From NCBI GenBank assembly GCA_019429425.1, contig JAHYIU010000009.1, positions 1 to 44,635 on the forward strand: a DNA stretch of 44,635 nt, in the 5' to 3' direction. Of the stretch, positions 24,575 through 32,541 are shown one piece after another; positions within the stretch are counted from its first letter, which is position 1, and each line of letters begins with the position of its first letter. Made by a program: the position numbers and the translations under genes. This DNA comes from Candidatus Syntrophosphaera sp. GTDB taxonomy: Bacteria; Cloacimonadota; Cloacimonadia; Cloacimonadales; Cloacimonadaceae. The notes beneath the pieces are model-generated. The model made no database searches. It was given only the letters and a program-made list of their open reading frames with translations, and was not told the DNA's origin.

Positions 24575-25182
24575 GCGCGCAGCTGCGTAAATTGCGTGAG
24601 GACAAGGGCCTGAGCTACGCGAAGGTGCAGGAGGACCTGCTGTTGCGGGAGCTTCAGATCCGCCTGATGGAGGACAACCGCTTTTCCGAACTGGGGCCTT
24701 CCGGCCTGGCGCGGGCGATGGTCCACAAATACGCGGCCTATCTGGAAGCGGACCTGAATGAGGTGATGGCGGAGCTGAAGGTGATGCTGCCCGAGCGGAT
24801 CAACAAGGAATTCAAGCCCAAGAAGGTGGTCAAGGAAAAGAAGATCCTGCTTTCACCCAACTTCCTTTGGCTGATCGGGATCATCCTCTTCGTGGTGGTT
24901 TTGGGGACCATCCTCTGGCACGCCTATACCCGGGGTTGGCTGGAAACGCCTGATATTTTCAAGTCTTCAGCCGCGGACACGACCGTCGTTGTAAGCAAGG
25001 AACACCAGGAGCCAAAGCCTGATCCGATGCGGGACCGGCAAAAGCAAATTTCCGAAGCGCTGGGCAGGCAAAGCTCCGCGCCGGTTTCCAACGCAATCCG
25101 GGAGACCATAGCTGTCCAGGACAGTACCGATCATCTGGGGCAGATATTGGGACCTTCCCAAGTGAACGTGCCCCTGAATTGA
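24562..25182 (+). CDS. RodZ-like protein: HTH_25 domain, single membrane segment, periplasmic tail
   Basis: In this 206-residue protein, residues 1-75 form the Xre-like HTH_25 domain of RodZ (LGAQLRKLREDKGLSYAKV, LLLRELQIRLMEDNRF, SGLARAMVHKYAAYLEAD). A basic stretch (KPKKVVKEKK) leads into one membrane segment at about 101-120, and a polar tail of about 85 residues follows outside. RodZ links the MreB cytoskeleton to wall synthesis; the tail here lacks an obvious beta domain, so it is a short version. Its start overlaps dapF by 13 bases, which places it with the peptidoglycan precursor genes. mreB is not in the window. Confidence 0.75.
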   Translation: MENLGAQLRKLREDKGLSYAKVQEDLLLRELQIRLMEDNRFSELGPSGLARAMVHKYAAYLEADLNEVMAELKVMLPERINKEFKPKKVVKEKKILLSPNFLWLIGIILFVVVLGTILWHAYTRGWLETPDIFKSSAADTTVVVSKEHQEPKPDPMRDRQKQISEALGRQSSAPVSNAIRETIAVQDSTDHLGQILGPSQVNVPLN

Positions 25183-25228
25183 CCTTAGGGGCGTTAATCC
25201 TCTTCCAGAGAGCGTTCACAGTTTTCGC

Positions 25229-25256
25229 TTGACAATGGGCAGATTTTAAACATAAT
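25229..25256 (+). promoter_or_regulatory. promoter of the ferritin-like gene
   Basis: TTGACA (25229-25234), 16 bases, then CATAAT (25251-25256). The start codon is 39 bases further on, behind CTGGAGGAA. Confidence 0.6.
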
Positions 25257-25295
25257 ATCTTAAAACCAAAAATTCAAACTAATCTGGAGGAAATA

Positions 25296-25781
25296 ATGCC
25301 AGCATATTCAATTAACGAGATCATTGAAATGGCCGTGCAGATTGAGCGCAACGGCTATGCCTATTACCATGAAGCCACCAAGAGGGCGGACCTCGATCCC
25401 GCCAGCCGCGATTTGATGATAAACTTGCGCGACGCCGAACTGAATCACGAAAAGACCTTTCTGAGCCTGAGGGACGACGCGGACATGCAGAATCTCGAGC
25501 TTTCCCAAGATTGGGAGATGGTGGCCGCATATCTGAAGACGATCGTGGACAGCCGGATCTTCAACGACGAGGATTCCGCCATCCGCAAGGCCACCGAGGC
25601 CAAGGACATTTTCGGCCTTTTGGACATGGCCATCAGCTTCGAAAAGGACACACTGCTCTATTTCCACGCCATCAGCGACAGCATCAATAATCCCCGGGCC
25701 TTGCTAGTCCTGAGGCGCATCATCAATGAGGAAGTGTCCCACGTCCTGAAACTCAACGATTACAAGAAGAGCATTTCCTAA
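25296..25781 (+). CDS. rubrerythrin-like ferritin-fold protein without rubredoxin domain
   Basis: The 161-residue four-helix protein has a full di-iron ligand set: E17, E48 with H51 (ELNH), E116 and E146 with H149 (EVSH). The rubredoxin-like CxxC end of classical rubrerythrin is missing. Such proteins usually reduce peroxide or handle iron in anaerobes; the electron donor is unknown here. It has its own TTGACA promoter and a strong GGAGG site. The lytic transglycosylase gene begins 7 bases after it, so the two may share a transcript. Confidence 0.85.
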   Translation: MPAYSINEIIEMAVQIERNGYAYYHEATKRADLDPASRDLMINLRDAELNHEKTFLSLRDDADMQNLELSQDWEMVAAYLKTIVDSRIFNDEDSAIRKATEAKDIFGLLDMAISFEKDTLLYFHAISDSINNPRALLVLRRIINEEVSHVLKLNDYKKSIS

Positions 25782-25788
25782 GCCCGAA

Positions 25789-26310
25789 ATGCCCGCGCGT
25801 AAATCCAAAGGCAGGGCCAGGAGGATATTCTACCTTCCCCTGATCCTGCTTTTGGCGCTTCTGATCCTGGTCTACAACCCCGTCTCGGTGCGGCTGATGA
25901 CGGTCGGAGTGGCGGTCTGGTACGGACTCGATCCCGGCATTTTCTACCGTCTGATCAATGCCGAAAGCCGTTTCCGCAGCTTTGCCGTTTCCCCTTCTGC
26001 CGCGATCGGGCTCGGCCAGGTGAAGGAATCCACCGCGCAATACATCCACGTGAAACACAGGCGGGGCATGCTCTTCGTGCCTTTCTACAATCTGCGGATG
26101 TCCGCCCGTTATCTGCGCTATCTGCAAAAGCAATTCTCGGACAACTGGAGCCTGGTCCTGGCAGCCTACAATTGGGGCGAAAACAACGTCGCCAGGGCCA
26201 TGCGCGGCATCGAGATCGATCCGGAAGCGGATTACCGCGAGCGCTTTTCCGACGTTCCGGAAACCTACCATTTCATCAATAAAATCCTGCCTGCCGCAAA
26301 AAAGGCTTGA
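25789..26310 (+). CDS. membrane-anchored lytic murein transglycosylase, SLT domain
   Basis: Of 173 residues, a basic N-terminus and a membrane segment (about 13-29) anchor the protein. The remainder is a goose-lysozyme-like SLT domain with catalytic E59 (LINAESRF), GLGQVKEST (74-82) and AAYNWGENNV. It cleaves the glycan strands of peptidoglycan on the outer face of the inner membrane. The length is near the minimum for one SLT domain with no extra modules. The start is 7 bases behind the ferritin-like gene, without a strong ribosome-binding site, so it depends on coupling. It lies in a stretch rich in wall-related genes. Confidence 0.87.
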   Translation: MPARKSKGRARRIFYLPLILLLALLILVYNPVSVRLMTVGVAVWYGLDPGIFYRLINAESRFRSFAVSPSAAIGLGQVKESTAQYIHVKHRRGMLFVPFYNLRMSARYLRYLQKQFSDNWSLVLAAYNWGENNVARAMRGIEIDPEADYRERFSDVPETYHFINKILPAAKKA

Positions 26311-26364
26311 CGGGAATCAAGACCGTGAAATAGTTAGATAACATTAAGCTTTCAGGAGTTACTC

Positions 26365-27024
26365 ATGTTGCAGAAACAACAGGGAAATACACTTTTCTGG
26401 GTGGTGAGCGTCATCCTGGCCTTGGCCCTGATCTTCATCCTGGCCCTTTCCGGCAGGTTTAACCTCGATCCGGAAAAGAACGTGGACGACTGCACCACCA
26501 ATATGAAAAACATTTGGGTGGCCGCAAACGACTATATGCTGGACAGCCAGGCCGATTTCTCCGGGGACCTGGACGTCCTGCGCAATTCCAGAAAACCGGA
26601 CAGCAAGGCCTACTACCTTCCCGAGGAAAAATACTGCCCCGAATCCCAAGGCAGCAAAGACGCTTACCAGGTTTTCGGCAAGCACGTCACCGAAGTGATG
26701 GAGGGCGAAACCCGGCATTACAACGGCATCCTGACCCTCTGCCCGAACCTCGGCCAGTTTTCCAAACACATCCTGGACAAGGCTTTCTATGACAACATGA
26801 GCATCTCCAAACTGCAAAACGTGATGATCAACGACCTGGGCAAGATCGACCAAAACACCAAAAACAACGCCCGGCTCAAAGCCGAGCTCATGCAGAAGTA
26901 TTTTGATTACTGGAAGAACAACACCCTGACCGAATTTCAGGCCTGCATGGACGATCCTGCCTACAAGAGCATGAGGATCGAGGTCACCGGCGAAACTCCG
27001 GTCACCGAAGACGAATTCTTCTAA
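26365..27024 (+). CDS. membrane-anchored, pilin-like protein of unknown function
   Basis: This 219-residue protein has an N-terminal hydrophobic helix (residues about 10-30, FWVVSVILALALIFILALS) after a short polar start, then CTTNMKNIWVAANDYMLDS, which resembles the N-terminal helix continuation of type II pseudopilins. There is no clear prepilin peptidase site (Gly-Phe-Thr-Leu type; GNTLFW at 7-12 is the nearest). Cysteines at about 43, 92, 125 and 193 could pair. No other pilus or secretion genes are nearby. It starts behind AGGAG and ends in front of a structured terminator. The pilin link is only a resemblance. Confidence 0.6.
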   Translation: MLQKQQGNTLFWVVSVILALALIFILALSGRFNLDPEKNVDDCTTNMKNIWVAANDYMLDSQADFSGDLDVLRNSRKPDSKAYYLPEEKYCPESQGSKDAYQVFGKHVTEVMEGETRHYNGILTLCPNLGQFSKHILDKAFYDNMSISKLQNVMINDLGKIDQNTKNNARLKAELMQKYFDYWKNNTLTEFQACMDDPAYKSMRIEVTGETPVTEDEFF

Positions 27025-27040
27025 AACCCCGCGGTCTTTA

Positions 27041-27115
27041 AAAAACCCCTGCAAGCACGGTATGGCGCCTTGAGGGTACCTTGGCCAAAAAGCCATCGTT
27101 CTTGCGGGGTTTTTC
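27041..27115 (+). terminator. structured terminator between the pilin-like gene and folC
   Basis: AAAAACCCCTGCAAG (27041-27055) pairs with CTTGCGGGGTTTTT (27101-27114) with one bulged T, ending in a T-run. The 45-nt apical part has an inner stem (GGCGCC...GGTACC region). A second possible left arm, AAAACCCCGC at 27023-27032, can pair with the same right arm, giving two exclusive folds. Confidence 0.65.
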
Positions 27116-27159
27116 TCTGCCCGCGAACCGCGGATAAATAAGCGCGAACAAGGATCAGC

Positions 27160-28449
27160 ATGCAATATCAGGAATTTCTGGACCACATCTACCGCAAATA
27201 CTCCGGCAACGTGAAACTCGAGCTGGACCGGATGCGAAACCTGCTTGAGGAGATGGGCGATCCCCAAAACTCCCTGCGCGGATTCCACATCGCCGGAACC
27301 AACGGCAAGGGAAGCGTTTGCGCCACCCTCGAGGCCCTCTGCCTGGCGCATGGATGGCACACCGGCCTGAACACCTCGCCCCACCTGATCGATTACACGG
27401 AACGTTTCCGGCTCGATGGCCAGGAACTGCCTTTCGAGCGGATCCTTGAGACCTTTCACCGTTATGAGCAGCTGTTTGAAAAGTGGGACGCCTCGTTCTT
27501 TGAGATCACCACCGCCATCGCGTTCCAATTGTTCAAGGAGGAACAGGTCCAAACCGCTGTGATCGAGGTTGGGCTGGGGGGCCGGCTCGACGCCACAAAC
27601 CTCTTCAATCCTGATGTTTGCGCCATCACCACCATCGGCCTGGACCACGTCAAGACCCTGGGCGGCACCCTGGAACTGATCGCGGCTGAAAAAGCCGGCA
27701 TCACCAAGCCGGGGATACCTCTCGTGCTGGGCAGGATCGAACCCGGCCCCCGAAAGGTCATCATGGCCAGGGCCCGGGAACTGCAGGCCCCTCTTTATGC
27801 CATCGGAAAAGACTTTAACGCGCGCATCGCGGCCAGGCGGATCACAGGTCTGGAGCTGGATTACAGTTTCGGGCGCCACGTCTATAAAAACCTGCGCACC
27901 AACCTGATCGGCGAACACCAGGCCGCCAATGTCGCCGTGGCCCTCACCGCCTTTCTGCTCCACGCGAAAAGGCGCGGGCTGCAGGTCTCGGCGCGCAAGA
28001 TAAGACAAGCTCTCTTGAATGTCAAATGGCGAGGCAGGATGCAGGTTTTGAGCTCTGAGCCGCTCATCATTGCCGACGGCGCGCACAACGTCCAGGGCGT
28101 GCAAGCATTGCTGGCCACCCTGCATAAACTATATCCCAGCCGCCGTTTCCGCTTCCTCATCTCCATCCTGGCAGACAAGAATTACAAAGAAATGATCGCA
28201 ATTTTCTGCGGCAAAGCGGAAAGGGTCTACGTGGCCCAAAACACCTCCGACCGCGCCGCCAGCCTGGAAGAGCAGGTCGCCCAGATCAAAAAGCACGGCG
28301 TGCCCTACGTTACGGCGGGATCGGTCGCGGAGGCCTTTCAGATCGCGCGCAGCGAGCTTGGGCAGCGGGACATCCTCGTCTGCGGCGGTTCGCTCTATAC
28401 CGTGGGTGAGGTCCTCAACAGCTTCAAGCCTGATCCTTCCAAGCCATAA
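27160..28449 (+). CDS. folC: folylpolyglutamate/dihydrofolate synthase
   Basis: The 429-residue ATP-dependent ligase of the Mur family adds glutamate to folates. The P-loop GTNGKGSV is at residues 46-53, followed by SPHLIDYTERFRLDG, FEITTAIAF, EVGLGGRLDATN (Mg/ATP site) and TTIGLDHVKTLGGTLE. The C-terminal domain begins near ADGAHNVQG. The length matches bacterial FolC. It stands alone after a terminator and is closed by its own terminator. A TAAATAA sequence at 27134 may be part of its promoter, but there is no clear -35 box. Confidence 0.93.
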   Translation: MQYQEFLDHIYRKYSGNVKLELDRMRNLLEEMGDPQNSLRGFHIAGTNGKGSVCATLEALCLAHGWHTGLNTSPHLIDYTERFRLDGQELPFERILETFHRYEQLFEKWDASFFEITTAIAFQLFKEEQVQTAVIEVGLGGRLDATNLFNPDVCAITTIGLDHVKTLGGTLELIAAEKAGITKPGIPLVLGRIEPGPRKVIMARARELQAPLYAIGKDFNARIAARRITGLELDYSFGRHVYKNLRTNLIGEHQAANVAVALTAFLLHAKRRGLQVSARKIRQALLNVKWRGRMQVLSSEPLIIADGAHNVQGVQALLATLHKLYPSRRFRFLISILADKNYKEMIAIFCGKAERVYVAQNTSDRAASLEEQVAQIKKHGVPYVTAGSVAEAFQIARSELGQRDILVCGGSLYTVGEVLNSFKPDPSKP

Positions 28450-28479
28450 GCTTGCCTGGCAGGTCTTGTTTTCACCTCG

Positions 28480-28502
28480 GACCGGACATCCGGTCTTTTT
28501 TA
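28480..28502 (+). terminator. rho-independent terminator of folC
   Basis: GACCGG / CCGGTC stem with loop ACAT (28480-28495), then six T residues; 31 bases after the folC stop codon. Confidence 0.9.
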
Positions 28503-28567
28503 AGTCCCGGAGGGCGCGACACAGCAACATGCCAGAGACTGATTATTCTGTCTCACCCTCCGGGACT
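28503..28567. repeat. inverted-repeat element with AGTCCCGGAGGG arms
   Basis: AGTCCCGGAGGG (28503-28514) and CCCTCCGGGACT (28556-28567) are exact 12-bp inverted arms around a 41-nt centre with a smaller inverted repeat (AGAC/GTCT). Elements with GTCCCGGAGGG-type ends are common dispersed repeats in some bacteria, from memory only. It directly abuts the folC terminator. Confidence 0.7.
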
Positions 28568-29037
28568 CCTATTTGTGCACGAACGTTGATACTTACTCAA
28601 GCTCATTTCATCGGATAAACCCTTAGGGCGCAGTCTGTTAACAAACCGGTTTTTAACCGGTTCAGGACAATAGGCGGGGGGATTTATCCCGGGTATTTGC
28701 GGGGTTTGAATGTCTCTATCAGTAATTCCCCGCCCCTCCCCAAACACAGATATGATCTGTGTTTGGGGAGGGGCGGGGCTGTTTTTCCAGCCATGTCGGT
28801 CTTAAAAATGCGATGGCTAAAGCCACCGCCTATGTTCCTTCACCCCACCTGCGGCGGGGTTTGTCAACTGCCTGAGTCTGGAGGGCGACGGATCTTAGCC
28901 AGGTAGTTGCACCAACAGCGATTGTTCCGCACCCACCGCAATAACCTGTCGCTCCCTTCGGGGCTTACCTACTTACTTTGAAAGAAATCTGAAAATTCCT
29001 AATCTCTATACAATTCCCACTAAAAAATGATCATTTG
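28568..29037. other. gene-free stretch filled with short palindromes
   Basis: No coding region is credible in the gap 28450-29313. This part holds AACCGGTTTTTAACCGGTT (28644-28662), the strong hairpin at 28728-28778, GCGATGGCTAAAGCCACCGC (28810-28829), and a degenerate pair GGAGGGCGAC (28880) / GTCGCTCCCT (28948). It looks like a dump of decayed dispersed repeats. Bases 29127-29258 after palindrome copy 4 show nothing clear. Confidence 0.5.
28728..28786. terminator. perfect 24-bp hairpin followed by a T-run
   Basis: The arm CCCCGCCCCTCCCCAAACAC plus AGAT (28728-28751) is exactly complementary to 28755-28778, with loop ATG, and CTGTTTTT follows on the plus strand. It can act as a terminator on the plus strand. 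It is about 280 bases away from folC, which already has a terminator, so it may be a separate element. Confidence 0.55.
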
Positions 29038-29126
29038 GCTCCCCTTATCAATACGCTATCAATACGGACTCACTACGGACTTTGTCCGTAATGAGTCCGT
29101 ATTGACACCGTATTGATAAGGGGGGC
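29038..29126. repeat. 89-nt palindromic repeat, copy 4 (TTT orientation)
   Basis: The loop TTT is at 29081-29083. It is the reverse-oriented relative of copies 2 and 3: the CGCTATC variant is in its left arm, and it shares a CACTACGG unit with copy 2. The tips are GCTCCCC and GGGGGGC. It lies between folC and a secreted-protein gene on the same strand. Confidence 0.95.
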
Positions 29127-29258
29127 GGGAAGGGGGAAAGCAGGGCGAATAGTGGCATAAATATATGTTAGGTATAACTATAGAGAGATGGAGGCGAAAA
29201 CAGGCTTTGAGCAGGACAGAAAGGGTAAAAATCTCCGGGGCGGGTGTGAAAATATTCC

Positions 29259-29286
29259 TTGACATGAGGACTGGCATATGTAAATA
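29259..29286 (+). promoter_or_regulatory. promoter of the 29314-30630 gene
   Basis: TTGACA (29259-29264), 16 bases, then TAAATA (29281-29286); AATAAT at 18-base spacing is an alternative -10. The start codon at 29314 follows AAAGGAG. Confidence 0.6.
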
Positions 29287-29313
29287 ATGTCGCCAATTAC
29301 AAAGGAGCATATT

Positions 29314-30630
29314 ATGAAAAAGATCATGGTCCTTTCTTTGTTGATCCTGCTCCCGCTGGCCATATGGGGAGCGGATCTCGATCTCTCCGCCATCTCCAGC
29401 AAGCTGGCCAGGGCTTTTATTTCTGACAGCCGCGGGATGTGGGTGCCAACCCAGATCACATCCAACGACGTTTACGGCAGCGTTTATGATCCCTATATGC
29501 GGATCGTGCTTGATTACGGGACCCAACTGACGATGCCGGATTCGATCTCGATCTTCGAATACGACAGCAGCGCGGAGGAATGGGTCAAGCTGGCCGTGAA
29601 CCGTTATCAGTACAACGCCCAGGGCCGCATCGTGCAGGGCATCATGTACTATAACACAGGGTATATGTATGTGCCCGGAGTCCGCATTACGAGTACCTAC
29701 AACAACCAGGACTGGCTGACCCACATGTATGTGGACTTCTTCAGCTTTGTGGACCAAACGTGGTCACCCTCAACGCGTTTTCACGTCCTCTATGACGGCC
29801 CGCAGATCGAAAACATCTATACCTGGAGCTGGGATAGTAGTTCTGGGGTCGATTCCTACAGCAAGATAAACATGCTGTTCGACACCCAGGGCAGGATCAT
29901 CGAGGAGATCGATCAGGTTTCCGCGGATTCCACCAGTTGGATCAACGATTACCGGCTTGTCCGGAGCTATCATTCCTCGGACACCTCCACGAACCTGACT
30001 TTCATCCACCACATATCCCAATATCTGCCGCTGATGTTCGCTTTCGAGGACGTGGACATGCTCGATCCGTCCAAGCCGCTGGAGGAGACCGAATACAACT
30101 GGATGCGGCTGGGCTGGATGGAAAATGAACGTAATGAATACAGCTACAATGCAGAAGACCTCTGTAGCATGCAAACCTTGTCCTGGTGGGACTTGGATCA
30201 TTGGGTCGAGGTCGTGCGTTTCACTAATTTATACTATTATTTTGAAGAGATCTTTCAGGAATTCACCTGGGAATGGGACAACGGCAACTGGGTGAATACC
30301 ATGATGGACCAGTATGAATGGACTTTTGTGGATGTGGCCAATGCGGATCCGGTGCTTCCCGGACCCGGTGAAATGGCCCTGCGGCTGTATCCGACGCCCT
30401 TCTCCGGAAAGCTGAACATCAGCCTGCGGAGCCAGGGGCAGGATCCTGTCAGGGTGCAGATCTACAACCTTAAAGGCCAAAAGATCCGGGAATGGAATTG
30501 CGCCGGCTGCCAAACCACGGAATGGGACGGATTGGACGCTGCCGGTAATGAGGCTGGAGCGGGGATCTATCTCGTCAAAGCCAGCTCCGGCCGGGACTTC
30601 CAGACCGCGAAGTGCCTCAAGCTCAAATAG
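29314..30630 (+). CDS. secreted protein with FlgD-type C-terminal tail
   Basis: The 438-residue protein begins with a signal peptide (MKKIMVLSLLILLPLAIWGA). The body (residues about 20-350) is rich in Tyr, Trp and Asp, with loose repeats of the type YNAQGRIVQ / FDTQGRIIEE and WV...W strands, suggesting a repetitive beta structure. I do not recognise a catalytic family. The final 85 residues form the FlgD-like tail (YPTPFSGKLNIS, IYNLKGQKIREW, WDGLDAAGNE, AGIYLVKAS). The start at 29314 was chosen for AAAGGAG spacing and the signal peptide; an upstream ATG at 29287 is less likely. Single-gene unit with its own promoter. Confidence 0.83.
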   Translation: MKKIMVLSLLILLPLAIWGADLDLSAISSKLARAFISDSRGMWVPTQITSNDVYGSVYDPYMRIVLDYGTQLTMPDSISIFEYDSSAEEWVKLAVNRYQYNAQGRIVQGIMYYNTGYMYVPGVRITSTYNNQDWLTHMYVDFFSFVDQTWSPSTRFHVLYDGPQIENIYTWSWDSSSGVDSYSKINMLFDTQGRIIEEIDQVSADSTSWINDYRLVRSYHSSDTSTNLTFIHHISQYLPLMFAFEDVDMLDPSKPLEETEYNWMRLGWMENERNEYSYNAEDLCSMQTLSWWDLDHWVEVVRFTNLYYYFEEIFQEFTWEWDNGNWVNTMMDQYEWTFVDVANADPVLPGPGEMALRLYPTPFSGKLNISLRSQGQDPVRVQIYNLKGQKIREWNCAGCQTTEWDGLDAAGNEAGAGIYLVKASSGRDFQTAKCLKLK

Positions 30631-30740
30631 AGACTGGAAGAAAACGTTACCGCCGGCGGTATTTCCGCTTATAATTTAATCAGGCCCGGCCTGAAACCGC
30701 GGGGCTTTGAAGTCCCCGGAAAGCGGGCTTGCGAGGTTTG

Positions 30741-31442
30741 ATGAATTATAAAGAACACTATCGCGTTGACGCGGAAACATTTGACTATTGGGCCGATTAC
30801 CATTTCACCCCCACCGAGGCCATACGCGACAGGATGACCCTACGTTTGGCCCGGATCCAGCCAGGGGAGAGGGTTTTGGACGTGGGCAGCGGAAACGGCT
30901 GGTTCAGTTTGCAAGCAGCTTCCCGGGACGTGGAAGTGACCGCCATGGACCTCAGCGAGGCGAATCTGGCCCGGATCAAACAAAGTGACGGGCGGATCCA
31001 GACCTGGCTGGCGGACGCTTTGGAACCCCCTGCCATCGAGGGAAAGTTTGACCTCGTTGTGGCACTGGAAGTATTGGAGCATTTGGTCGATCCCGGTCGC
31101 GCTTTGGCTGCCTGGAAAAACCTGCTCAAACCAGGCGGCAGGCTGCTGCTCACGGTTCCCTACAAGGAACAGATCCGCTATTCGCTCTGCATCCATTGCA
31201 ACCAAAAAACTCCCCACAACGCCCATCTGCACAGCTTCGACCGGGAATCCCTGGCCGCCCTGGTGCTCCAGAACGGAATGAAAGTGCTCCGGGCGGAACT
31301 TTTTGCCCATAAACTCCAGTCCCATCTGCGTCTGGACCGGCTGACCCGCCAGCTGCCTTTTCCGCTCTGGCGCGGCAGCGACCGGATTTGCGGGATTACC
31401 GGCGACAAATACAACTATCTGGCAATTCTTTGCTCTCTGTGA
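30741..31442 (+). CDS. class I SAM-dependent methyltransferase
   Basis: This 233-residue protein has the methyltransferase motifs in order: VLDVGSGNGWFSL (motif I, about residues 47-59), VTAMDLSEANL (motif II acidic residue), LVVALEVLEHLVDPG (motif IV region) and LLKPGGRLLLTVPY (motif VI). An IHCNQKTPHNAHLHSFD stretch with Cys and His residues lies after it and could shape the substrate site. Small-molecule or lipid/quinone methyltransferases of the UbiG/Methyltransf_11 type look like this; the substrate is unknown. The ATG at 30741 follows GAGG; an in-frame TTG lies 12 bases earlier. It stands alone between unrelated genes. Confidence 0.85.
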   Translation: MNYKEHYRVDAETFDYWADYHFTPTEAIRDRMTLRLARIQPGERVLDVGSGNGWFSLQAASRDVEVTAMDLSEANLARIKQSDGRIQTWLADALEPPAIEGKFDLVVALEVLEHLVDPGRALAAWKNLLKPGGRLLLTVPYKEQIRYSLCIHCNQKTPHNAHLHSFDRESLAALVLQNGMKVLRAELFAHKLQSHLRLDRLTRQLPFPLWRGSDRICGITGDKYNYLAILCSL

Positions 31443-31609
31443 TGGAATTCTCCTGCCTTGCGGCAGTTTATTCTTGACAGGCTGCCTTGCGGTGAAAATG
31501 TATCCATTCAACAATTGAGACAAGATATGCCCTGATGCGGCGACTGGAAAATTGATGCATCCTCATAAGTTAACCCAGCAAAAAGAATAAAAACTCCTGA
31601 GGAGGAAGT

Positions 31610-32218
31610 ATGAACAATGAGGAAATTCGCCGGGAGGCGAGAGAACTGTTAAAAGACAAATGGTGGAATCTGGCCCTGATCTGGCTGATCTTGTATGGGA
31701 TCTATTCAATTTTGGGGATGACGGGAATTGGCGGAATTGCGCCTCTGATCGCGGGAGGCCCGTTCACTCTGGCTATCTCCGCCATCTTCCTGAAACTCTA
31801 TCGCCGCGGGGATTTCCGGGTGGAGGAGATGTTCGACGGGTTCAAGGATTTCATCCGCACCCTGGTTGCCTATTTGCTAATGTCATTATACATCTTCTTG
31901 TGGAGCCTGCTGCTGATCGTGCCTGGGATCATCGCCGCCATCGGCTATTCCATGACCTTTTTCATCATGGCGGAAGACCCCAATATCGAGGCCCAGGATG
32001 CACTGCGCAAAAGCAAGCAGCTGATGGAGGGGCATAAGACCGAGTATTTCATGCTGATGCTTTCCTTTATCGGCTGGTTCCTGATCAGCGTCCTCACCTT
32101 CGGGCTGGGATTCCTGCTGCTTTCATCCTATTGCACCATGGCCAGCGCGATCTTCTATCAGCGCATCAAAGGCGAGGCCGCGCAAAGCTTTGGCGAGGAG
32201 GCGATCCCCGCAAGTTAG
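31610..32218 (+). CDS. DUF975-like polytopic membrane protein
   Basis: The 202-residue protein begins NNEEIRREARELLKDKWW, the usual start of DUF975 proteins, and has four to five hydrophobic segments (about 21-38, 40-60, 82-112, 145-175). The conserved LLIVPGIIAAIGYSMTFFIMAEDPNIEAQDALRKSKQLMEGHK stretch (broken here by description: SLLLIVPGIIAAIGYS then DALRKSKQLMEGHK) is characteristic. It sits in the inner membrane; its function is unknown. A strong AGGAGGAAG precedes the start. The alkyltransferase-like gene begins 6 bases after its stop codon, so they are co-transcribed. Confidence 0.85.
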   Translation: MNNEEIRREARELLKDKWWNLALIWLILYGIYSILGMTGIGGIAPLIAGGPFTLAISAIFLKLYRRGDFRVEEMFDGFKDFIRTLVAYLLMSLYIFLWSLLLIVPGIIAAIGYSMTFFIMAEDPNIEAQDALRKSKQLMEGHKTEYFMLMLSFIGWFLISVLTFGLGFLLLSSYCTMASAIFYQRIKGEAAQSFGEEAIPAS

Positions 32219-32224
32219 GCCCGT

Positions 32225-32521
32225 ATGAACAGCACCGCAGCCATCATCCAGGCGGTGAAATCGGTTCCGTCAGGACAGGTTTCCACCTATGCCAGGATCG
32301 CCGCAGTGGCCGGGATCCCCAACGGGGCAAGGCAGGTGGCGCGGATACTCCACAGCTGCTCGGAAAAGTACGGCCTGCCCTGGTGGCGGATCGTGCGCTC
32401 CTCAGGCGAAATAGCCCTGTCAGACGAATCCGGCGGCAGGCTGCAAAAGGAACTCCTCCTCCAGGAAGGAGTTTGGTTCAAGTCACCCCGGGTGGTGGAT
32501 CTGGAGCGCTGCGGAGTCTGA
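32225..32521 (+). CDS. alkyltransferase-like (ATL) DNA-lesion binding protein
   Basis: The 98-residue protein has the fold of the C-terminal domain of O6-alkylguanine-DNA alkyltransferase (VPSGQVSTYARIAAVAGIPNGARQVARIL). The active PCHR motif reads PWWR (residues 52-55): Trp53 replaces the acceptor Cys, as in ATL proteins, and the His is also changed to Trp. ATL proteins bind alkylated guanine without repairing it and hand it to nucleotide excision repair; this is family knowledge. It follows the DUF975 gene by 6 bases. The gene after it is convergent. Confidence 0.88.
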   Translation: MNSTAAIIQAVKSVPSGQVSTYARIAAVAGIPNGARQVARILHSCSEKYGLPWWRIVRSSGEIALSDESGGRLQKELLLQEGVWFKSPRVVDLERCGV

Positions 32522-32541
32522 TCCTTTCTTTCCGTCCGCTC

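Noticed and set aside
26359-28125. 588-codon open frame on the minus strand opposite the pilin-like gene and folC
   Set aside because: Caused by the GC-skewed third positions of the real genes; folC on the other strand has full motifs.
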